The notes under the pieces were generated by a model. The model was not told the DNA's origin. It saw only the letters and a list, made by a program, of their open reading frames with translations, and made no database searches. A stretch of 64,000 bases of DNA from Marinobacter salinisoli (lineage in GTDB: Bacteria > Pseudomonadota > Gammaproteobacteria > Pseudomonadales > Oleiphilaceae): positions 2,170,001 through 2,234,000 of the forward strand of contig NZ_CP071247.1 of the NCBI RefSeq assembly GCF_017301335.1, given 5' to 3'. A program made the translations under genes and the position numbers. Numbering within the stretch: the first letter of the stretch is position 1; each line of letters begins with the position of its first letter. Positions 58,136 to 64,000 of this stretch are shown piece after piece.

Positions 58136-60586
58136 TCAGGACACAAGCTGTGCGCCAACTCTGGTACTGGACTCCGGGGGCTGATTGGCCGGTGACCGGG
58201 CCAGGCGCAGGGTGTTCAGTACCACCACCAGCGAGCTGGCGGACATGCCGAGGGCCGCCAGCCAGGGCGGGACAAGACCGGCGGCGGCCAGGGGCAGCGC
58301 CGTCACGTTGTAAACCAGTGCCCAGATAAGGTTCTGCCGAATGACCTTGCGCGTATTCTGGCTGGTTTTGATTGCTTCGGCGACTTGCCTCAGTTGGCCG
58401 TTCAGCAAAACGGCATCCGCGTGCAACTGGGTGAGATCCGCGGCCGAGCCCATGGCAACTGAAATGCCCGCGCCTGCCATTGAGGGGAGGTCATTGATTC
58501 CGTCCCCGACCATCATAACCTTATGGCCCTGGTCAGTCAGATCCCGCAGCACCTCGAGTTTCCGCTCGGGCGATGCCTGGCCAATCGCTTCGTCAATACC
58601 GAGGGTATTGGCCACGTGCTGTACATGGCTCGATCGGTCACCACTGAGCAGCACAATTCGAATGCCAAGGCTCTTCAGGGCTTTGATGGCTTGCTGCGCG
58701 TCGTCTCTGGGCTGATCGTCCAGCCGGAAGCAGGCCAGCCATTCGTTCTCGGAGGCCAGCCAGATTTCCATACCCTGTGACTCGCCAATATCTGGGCTGG
58801 GCAGGCCAGTTTGGGATTGCACAAAATCTTTGTGGCCGATGAACAGCGCGAGATCGCCTTGCGTGCCTGAAAGCCCGCCACCGAGGTGGTTCTGGACGCC
58901 AGTCACGTGGGCGCCTGCCCGGTCGTGGAAAACCCGTGCGATGGGGTGCTCGGAATGCTGCTCAAGCCCGGCTGCCAGCTTCAGGCAGCTGGATTCACTC
59001 TGGCTTCCCATCACCCGTATCGAGGCAAGTCTGAGCTGGCCTTCGGTCAAGGTGCCGGTTTTGTCGAATATCACCGTGTCGATGGCGTTCATGAATTCCA
59101 GCGTGTGTCCACGGGTTGGCAGAAAGCCCAGGCGCCGTAGCTTCATGGTGGCAGCGGTGATGGCGGTTGGTGTTGCCAGCGACAGGGCGCACGGGCAAGT
59201 TACGACGAGGACGGACAGGGTAATGTCGAAAGCGTTGTCTGCGCCGGCCAGCCACCAGCCAATCCAGACCACCGGGGCCAAAATGAGAACGCGCCCGACG
59301 AATTTGCCTGCCATCTCATCCGCCATGCGGGCCACCGGCGGTTTTTCGGACTGAACCCGGTCAAGAACCCTGAGAATGCCGGAAAGTCGGGTTTGGGAGC
59401 CCGAGCGGCTTACTTCAACATCGATCGGGTTTTCGCCGTTGATGCTGCCCGCATGAACCGTGTCTCCCGCAATCCGAGTCTCCGGCAGGTATTCACCCGT
59501 CAGCGCGGCCTCGTTGAGGGTGGACTGGCCGCTGACAATCACACCGTCGACCGGCAGGGTTTCCCCGGGCCGTATGCGAACGGTTTCACCGGGCTGTATT
59601 TCGTGCGCCGGAACCACGCTGGCCTCGCCGTTAACAACGCGAGTAGCCACGGTGGGCTGGAAACCGGCGAGCGCGTTGCCGGTCAGGCCGGCCCTGAAGC
59701 GGGCCCGGACTTCCACATAACGCCCGAGCAGCAGGAAAAAGGTAAACATGCAAACCGACTCAAAATACACTTCCTCGCCACCGAAGACCGTGACCCAGGC
59801 GCTGGCCAGGTAAGCCAGTCCGATCGCGATGGCCACAGGTACATCCATGGTCAGGTGTCGGGCCTGCATATCTCGCAGTGCATTGCGGAAAAAAGGTGCA
59901 GCACTGTAAAACACAACGGGCGTGGCAATCAGAAGGCTGAACCATCGAAAGAAGGTGATGAACTGCGGGGAAATGTCGTTCACCATCTCGAAGTAGAGCG
60001 GGAACGCCAGCATCATGCTTTGAAACGATCCGATGCCGGCGAGAGCCAGCCGGATCAGCATGGAGCGATGTTCCGTGCGCACCTGTTGCTCGACTTCGTC
60101 GGCCTGATAGGGCCGGGCGGTGTAGCCAAGTTCGTGAATGGCAATCAGCAAATCACTGAGGCGCGTCTGGTCTTGGGCCCAGACGAGGCGGGCTCTCTGG
60201 GTGCTGTGGTTGACCGAAAATGACAGCACACCGGGCTGCTTTTTCATGTGGTTTTCAAGCAGCCAGATGCATGCAGCGCACGTGATGCCGCCAATCAGTA
60301 GCTGTGCTTCCTGTCCGCCCTTTACCGGAGACACAAACGCTTGCTGAATCAGCGGGTGGTCCAGCTCACGGATGCGCTCAAGCTCCGATGTGGTCAGCTG
60401 TTTAGGCGTGACCGCAGGCTCGGTGCGGAAGTTGTAGAAGCCCGTCAGACCCTCGGCGTGGATGGTTTCACAGACCGCTTTGCAGCCCTGGCAACAGAAC
60501 TTGCGCGGTTGTCCATCCAGCTCAAGGGTTATGGGCGGCTCGCCGATAGCCGGCTCACCGCAGTGGAAGCACGCCGGTGAGCTCAC
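58136..60586 (-). CDS. ccoI: CcoI copper-transporting P1B-type ATPase
   Basis: An 816-residue P-type ATPase supplying copper for cbb3 oxidase assembly. An N-terminal Cys-rich domain (ACFHCGEP; KFCCQGCKAVC at 29-39) precedes a heavy-metal-associated domain with CAAC at 103-106. The core has eight membrane segments, the CPC ion-site motif in VTCPCALSLATP, the phosphorylation motif DKTGTLTEG, the HP motif (EHSEHPIA) and GDGINDLPSMA. It starts with GTG at 60586, within the ccoH stop region (GAGTGA), behind CAGGAG. Confidence 0.95.
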   Translation of the reverse strand: MSSPACFHCGEPAIGEPPITLELDGQPRKFCCQGCKAVCETIHAEGLTGFYNFRTEPAVTPKQLTTSELERIRELDHPLIQQAFVSPVKGGQEAQLLIGGITCAACIWLLENHMKKQPGVLSFSVNHSTQRARLVWAQDQTRLSDLLIAIHELGYTARPYQADEVEQQVRTEHRSMLIRLALAGIGSFQSMMLAFPLYFEMVNDISPQFITFFRWFSLLIATPVVFYSAAPFFRNALRDMQARHLTMDVPVAIAIGLAYLASAWVTVFGGEEVYFESVCMFTFFLLLGRYVEVRARFRAGLTGNALAGFQPTVATRVVNGEASVVPAHEIQPGETVRIRPGETLPVDGVIVSGQSTLNEAALTGEYLPETRIAGDTVHAGSINGENPIDVEVSRSGSQTRLSGILRVLDRVQSEKPPVARMADEMAGKFVGRVLILAPVVWIGWWLAGADNAFDITLSVLVVTCPCALSLATPTAITAATMKLRRLGFLPTRGHTLEFMNAIDTVIFDKTGTLTEGQLRLASIRVMGSQSESSCLKLAAGLEQHSEHPIARVFHDRAGAHVTGVQNHLGGGLSGTQGDLALFIGHKDFVQSQTGLPSPDIGESQGMEIWLASENEWLACFRLDDQPRDDAQQAIKALKSLGIRIVLLSGDRSSHVQHVANTLGIDEAIGQASPERKLEVLRDLTDQGHKVMMVGDGINDLPSMAGAGISVAMGSAADLTQLHADAVLLNGQLRQVAEAIKTSQNTRKVIRQNLIWALVYNVTALPLAAAGLVPPWLAALGMSASSLVVVLNTLRLARSPANQPPESSTRVGAQLVS

Positions 60587-61095
60587 TCCTGGTCAGTACC
60601 CTTGGCCTGAATGCTCAGGGAATCACTCGGAAGCCAGGCTTCACCTTTCAGGCGCCACTGGTTGTCCGGCCCGCGCAGATCGAAATACCAACGACCGTCA
60701 ATGTCCTCCAGCAACTGACCTTCGTACTTACCGTTGCCAATCGAGCGAAACTGCAAGGTACGGTCATGCTTGGAGAGCGTGGGGTGGAACAGATTCAGAA
60801 TCAGGTAATCGAAGTTTGCCGCCTCTTGGTCAGCCTCCAGTGTCAGGGCAACGTGCCGGCCACTGAACGACAGCTCTGCTTCAAGACCCATGTCCGTGGC
60901 CTTCTGATCGCGAGCGATTTCAAAGTTAATACCCCGTCCCTGTTTGGAATAATCGTCGGTGACCATGGTGTCTTCCAGGTTCATGGCCACGGTGATCATC
61001 ACGGTGCACCAGATAATGGCGGCCAGCGGGAAGATGGTCAGGAACCAGAACCATGGCTGGCGATACCAGGGTGCAATCGGAGTTTGTTCAGACAT
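60583..61095 (-). CDS. ccoH: CcoH, cbb3 oxidase assembly protein (FixH)
   Basis: A 170-residue protein with one N-terminal transmembrane helix (about 15-38) and a periplasmic FixH domain containing DDYSKQGRGINFEIARDQKA. It assists assembly of the cbb3 complex. The frame opens at 61161, overlapping ccoG; I chose the ATG at 61095, which starts the usual short cytoplasmic N terminus (MSEQTPIAPWYRQPWFW). The ribosome binding site is weak for both choices. It overlaps ccoI by a few bases. Confidence 0.92.
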   Translation of the reverse strand: MSEQTPIAPWYRQPWFWFLTIFPLAAIIWCTVMITVAMNLEDTMVTDDYSKQGRGINFEIARDQKATDMGLEAELSFSGRHVALTLEADQEAANFDYLILNLFHPTLSKHDRTLQFRSIGNGKYEGQLLEDIDGRWYFDLRGPDNQWRLKGEAWLPSDSLSIQAKGTDQE

Positions 61096-61141
61096 ATTGC
61101 TCGTTCTCGTGGAAGTGCATTGAGATCTTGAAACTGGAAAC

Positions 61142-62572
61142 TCAGCGGGTTGGACCGACAAACCGGCTTTCGGTTTCCAGTACTAATGTGGCGTCGGTTT
61201 CAGACCTGGCCTGGAAATAAATGGTGCTGTTGTTGGCCTCAACCGAGTCGGGCGGGACATCCACCACCGTAGGGAGTGAGCGGTTCTCGCCACTCTCGAC
61301 GGTCAGCGAGGTCTGGGTGAGGATCTGAATGTCTTCCAGTCCGCGCACCGAAAGGCTGAACGTTTGCGGTACTTCAGTCATGTTGGCGATTTTCAGCGTG
61401 TAGGAATTTTCAACCCGGCCCTGGCCGTTGAAGCTGTATAGGGCTCCCCGATCGCGAAGCACATCCAGTTGTGCCGGAACCCGGGTGGCAATGGTGATCA
61501 CCACGGCTGAGATCATGAGCGCCAACACGGCGCCGTAACCGAAGGTTCGGGGGCGGAGCAGTTTGGATGTCCGGCCTTCAAGCTCATTCTCAGTGGTGTA
61601 GCGAATCAGCCCTTTCGGATAGTCCATTTTCTCCATGATCTCGTCACAGGCATCAATACACAGGGCACAGCCAATGCACTCGTACTGAAGCCCATCGCGA
61701 ATATCGATGCCGGTTGGGCAAACCTGCACACACTGCCCGCAATCAATGCAATCGCCCAGGCCGGCTTCGGATGGGGTGACGCCTTTCTTTCGCCCCCCTC
61801 GCGGCTCGCCCCGATTCGGGTCGTAGGAGACCACCCGGGTGTTGGGGTCAAACATCACGGACTGGAATCGTGCGTAGGGGCACATATACAGGCACACCTG
61901 CTCCCGCATCCAGCCCGCGTTCAGGTAGGTGGCCACGGTAAAAAACAACACCCAGAAATACGCCCAGCCACTGGCCTGAAAGGTAAACAGATCGGCAATC
62001 AGTTCACGAATGGGGTAGAAGTACCCAACAAAGGTCAGGCCTGTGGCCAGTGCAATCAAGACCCAGACCGTGTGCTTGGCAGACTTGCGGGCCAGCTTTT
62101 CCCCGGACAGCGGGGCCTTGTCGAGCTTCATGCGCTTGTTGCGGCTGCCTTCAATACGCTCCTCGACCCACATGAAAATGAAGGTCCACACCGTTTGCGG
62201 GCAGGTATAGCCACACCAGACGCGTCCGAAAAGAGTGGTTATAAAGAACAGTCCGAAAGCACAGATAATGAGCATGCCGGATAACAGGATGAAGTCCTTC
62301 GGATAGAAGGTCGCGCCATACAGGTGGAATTCCCGTGCCGGAAGGTCGAAGTGTATGAGTGGTTGACCGTCGAGGGTAAGCCAGACGAACAGAAAATACA
62401 TGCCCATCAGCAAGGTCAGGCTGACGTTGCGAATGCGTTGGAAGAAGCCTTTGACTTCCTTGACGTAGATCTTCTTGCGACTGGCGTAGAGGTCTACGCT
62501 TCCGGTCTTTTTGTTGTTATTGGAGGGGTCAGAAGATGGGTCAACCTGTTTGACCGGTATCTCACTGCTCAT
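61142..62572 (-). CDS. ccoG: CcoG, membrane-bound ferredoxin-type cupric reductase
   Basis: A 476-residue polytopic protein (FixG/RdxA) that reduces Cu(II) to Cu(I) for CcoI and the oxidase. It has five or six membrane segments and conserved Cys in GYTCPQTVWTF. Two 4Fe-4S motifs follow: CIDCGQCVQVCPTG and CIGCALCIDACD. A C-terminal Ig-like FixG domain starts at about 370. The ATG at 62572 follows GGGAGG; a TTG one codon upstream opens the frame but is less likely. Confidence 0.95.
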   Translation of the reverse strand: MSSEIPVKQVDPSSDPSNNNKKTGSVDLYASRKKIYVKEVKGFFQRIRNVSLTLLMGMYFLFVWLTLDGQPLIHFDLPAREFHLYGATFYPKDFILLSGMLIICAFGLFFITTLFGRVWCGYTCPQTVWTFIFMWVEERIEGSRNKRMKLDKAPLSGEKLARKSAKHTVWVLIALATGLTFVGYFYPIRELIADLFTFQASGWAYFWVLFFTVATYLNAGWMREQVCLYMCPYARFQSVMFDPNTRVVSYDPNRGEPRGGRKKGVTPSEAGLGDCIDCGQCVQVCPTGIDIRDGLQYECIGCALCIDACDEIMEKMDYPKGLIRYTTENELEGRTSKLLRPRTFGYGAVLALMISAVVITIATRVPAQLDVLRDRGALYSFNGQGRVENSYTLKIANMTEVPQTFSLSVRGLEDIQILTQTSLTVESGENRSLPTVVDVPPDSVEANNSTIYFQARSETDATLVLETESRFVGPTR

Positions 62573-62677
62573 CAAAACCTCCCAATGAAAGACAAAGCGC
62601 GGTGCAGGTGGGGAAGGGGCCCTGATCCGCTCCAGTCTGGACCCGATACACGCTCGGATACAGGCGGGAGAAGACCA

Positions 62678-62698
62678 GGCCGGGGCGGTGCCCCGGCC
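62678..62698. other. Strong hairpin between ccoP and ccoG
   Basis: The perfect stem GGCCGGGGC-GGT-GCCCCGGCC lies eight bases after the ccoP stop. There is no T-run on either strand, so it is unlikely to end transcription fully. It may protect the 3' end of the ccoNOQP message and separate structural from assembly gene expression. Confidence 0.55.
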
Positions 62699-62705
62699 GG
62701 ATCAA

Positions 62706-63599
62706 TCAGTCGTTGGACAAGCTGTACACGTAAGCCGCCAGAATCTGAATCTGGTCGTCGGTCAGACGTCCGCTCTGGGCTGGCATCTGGTTCTGTCGAC
62801 CATTGATGACGGTATCCTTGATCCAGTCGTAGTCCGAGCCATAGAGCCAGACATCGTCGGTCAGGTTGGGGGCACCCACCGATTCCATGCCTTTGCCTTC
62901 CGCGCCATGGCACGCAGCGCAGGCCTGAGCGAAGACGGCTTTGCCGGCTTCTGCTGCGTCGGCGTCTTTTTCACGACCACTGAAGCTCAGCACGTAATTG
63001 ACGACCTGATCAACCTGTTCGTTGGTCATGTTGGGCATGACGCCTTTGGCAGGCATGTTACCCATCCGACCGTTGTACAGGGTCTCAAGGATTGCATCCG
63101 GTGTGCCGCCATACAGCCAGTCGTCGTCGGTCAGGTTCGGGAAACCGACCTGGCCGCGAGCGGCTGTGCCATGGCACACGGCGCAGTTGTTGGCGAACAA
63201 ACGCTGACCGATCTTCAGCGCGTCTTCGTTGTTGGCCAGTTCTGCCACCGGTGTGTTGCCGTACTGGGCGTAGATCTCACCAAACTTTTCATCTGCTTCG
63301 GCAACTTCCGCTTCCCACTGGTTGTGGGAGGTCCAGCCAAGCAGGCCTTTCCAGTTGCCCAGACCCGGGTAGAGGGCCAGATAGCAGAGGCCGAAGATGC
63401 AGGTGGCGAGGAACAGGTAGAGCCACCACTTAGGCATCGGGTTGTCGTATTCCTCAATGCCGTCAAAGGAGTGACCCATGGTACGGTCGGTTTCGACATC
63501 GCTTGTCTGGCTCTTTCGAACCGACCACAACAGCCACGCGCAGCCGAAAATCGTACCGAGCACGATCACGCTGATCCAGATGCTCCAGAAGGTACTCAT
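62706..63599 (-). CDS. ccoP: CcoP, diheme cytochrome c subunit of cbb3 oxidase
   Basis: A 297-residue subunit carrying electrons to CcoN. Two N-terminal membrane helices (about 5-27 and 56-78) are followed by two cytochrome c domains, with haem motifs CAVCH at 139-143 and CAACH at 227-231 and Met ligands in the NMPAKGVMPNM and QMPAQ segments. The two-helix N terminus is the long form seen in pseudomonads and relatives. Its ATG overlaps the ccoQ stop (ATGA). Confidence 0.97.
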   Translation of the reverse strand: MSTFWSIWISVIVLGTIFGCAWLLWSVRKSQTSDVETDRTMGHSFDGIEEYDNPMPKWWLYLFLATCIFGLCYLALYPGLGNWKGLLGWTSHNQWEAEVAEADEKFGEIYAQYGNTPVAELANNEDALKIGQRLFANNCAVCHGTAARGQVGFPNLTDDDWLYGGTPDAILETLYNGRMGNMPAKGVMPNMTNEQVDQVVNYVLSFSGREKDADAAEAGKAVFAQACAACHGAEGKGMESVGAPNLTDDVWLYGSDYDWIKDTVINGRQNQMPAQSGRLTDDQIQILAAYVYSLSND

Positions 63600-63781
63600 T
63601 GCTTTTTCTCCGTTTTTTCCTGATCAAGAGTCCGCTGGTCCGCGTCTTCGTCATCAAAGGGCAGGTGCGCCGCTTCATCGTTGGCCTTTTTGCGGTGGGC
63701 GCTGTACGCCCACCAGACGATACCAAGGAAGATGGCCATGACCACAAGGGTGTGAATTCCGCGAAACTCGTTCAAATCCAT
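63596..63781 (-). CDS. ccoQ: CcoQ, small cbb3 oxidase subunit
   Basis: A 61-residue single-helix subunit (MDLNEFRGIHTLVVMAIFLG, then a charged tail) that stabilises the oxidase complex. A GTG at 63790 is in frame, but the ATG at 63781 gives the usual N terminus. It is tightly packed between ccoO (five-base gap) and ccoP (four-base overlap). Confidence 0.93.
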   Translation of the reverse strand: MDLNEFRGIHTLVVMAIFLGIVWWAYSAHRKKANDEAAHLPFDDEDADQRTLDQEKTEKKQ

Positions 63782-63786
63782 GGGAA

Positions 63787-64000
63787 TCACCGTTTCTCTG
63801 TAATCACAGTACCCAGCTGTTGCAGGTACGCGACCAGAGCTTCGATTTCAAACTTGCCTTTGACCTCGTCAGCCGCATTGGCGATCTGTTCATCGGTGTA
63901 GGGCACGCCGAGGGTCTGCAGGGTTTCCAGCTTACCCGCGGTCTTGGTGTGATCTACGCGATTCTCAAACAGCCACGGGAAGGCAGGCATGTTGGATTCC
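63787..64000 (-). CDS. ccoO: CcoO, monohaem cytochrome c subunit of cbb3 oxidase (C-terminal part)
   Basis: The last 71 residues or so of CcoO, ending KFEIEALVAYLQQLGTVITEKR. The start lies beyond the right edge of the window: the frame stays open to base 64000, where it reads ESNMPAFPWLF, a conserved stretch containing the Met haem ligand. The haem c motif itself is outside. It belongs to the ccoNOQP operon, with ccoN expected further right. Confidence 0.93.
   Translation of the reverse strand, partial: ESNMPAFPWLFENRVDHTKTAGKLETLQTLGVPYTDEQIANAADEVKGKFEIEALVAYLQQLGTVITEKR

Overview
The window reads as a continuous piece of a gammaproteobacterial chromosome, most like Marinobacter or a close marine relative. 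This is inferred from gene content and gene order, not from a database search. Supporting features are the tig-clpP-clpX-lon-hupB-ppiD block, a HexR-controlled Entner-Doudoroff cluster, a glycerol ABC transporter, Lif-type lipases and a cbb3 oxidase cluster. No insertion sequence, phage or CRISPR array was seen.

Layout. 1-5.8 kb is accessory, visibly more A+T-rich DNA: an exported protein of unknown function, a methyltransferase gene broken by a frameshift at a C6 run, a family-4 glycosyltransferase and an exosortase-EpsI fusion, probably the end of an exopolysaccharide locus. 5.9-16.7 kb is housekeeping: folD, four tRNAs (Pro, Arg, His, Leu) behind one strong promoter, trigger factor, ClpXP, Lon with a possible heat-shock promoter, HU-beta and PpiD. 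16.7-26.2 kb is glucose catabolism: hexR divergent from zwf-pgl-eda, and gap-pyk divergent from edd-glk, with HexR-like palindromes in both divergent promoters. 26.2-27.6 kb holds a nitroreductase and a uracil-DNA-glycosylase-fold protein.

27.6-38.6 kb is a glycerol locus: glpD and glpR with GlpR-like inverted repeats, a sigma-54 activator, and a divergent six-gene glycerol ABC operon (glpSTPQUV). Its two ATPases are degenerate in complementary motifs. 38.7-42.7 kb carries a chaperone-like gene divergent from two tandemly duplicated lipase genes, 1500 bp apart and each with its own promoter and terminator. Copy 1 has a perfect CRP/Vfr box and copy 2 has a decayed one.

42.8-48.9 kb has an alkyltransferase, a DksA-like zinc-finger protein, a three-gene ABC/HlyD export operon and a DUF2238 membrane protein. 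49.1-54.8 kb is the most unusual part: a tight four-gene envelope operon (C39 peptidase, coiled-coil plus beta-barrel protein, FadL-type porin, MalM-like lipoprotein) converging on a polysaccharide deacetylase. It recalls the FapD/FapF export pair of functional amyloid systems but has no visible amyloid subunit. 54.8-57.2 kb holds a J-domain protein, a TetR regulator and ttcA. 57.2-64 kb is the cbb3 oxidase operon, read leftwards: ccoO (cut by the window edge), ccoQ, ccoP, ccoG, ccoH, ccoI, ccoS and a TauE/SafE-type membrane protein.

Coordinates of start codons were adjusted where a ribosome binding site, signal peptide or family length favoured an internal start; each case is explained.
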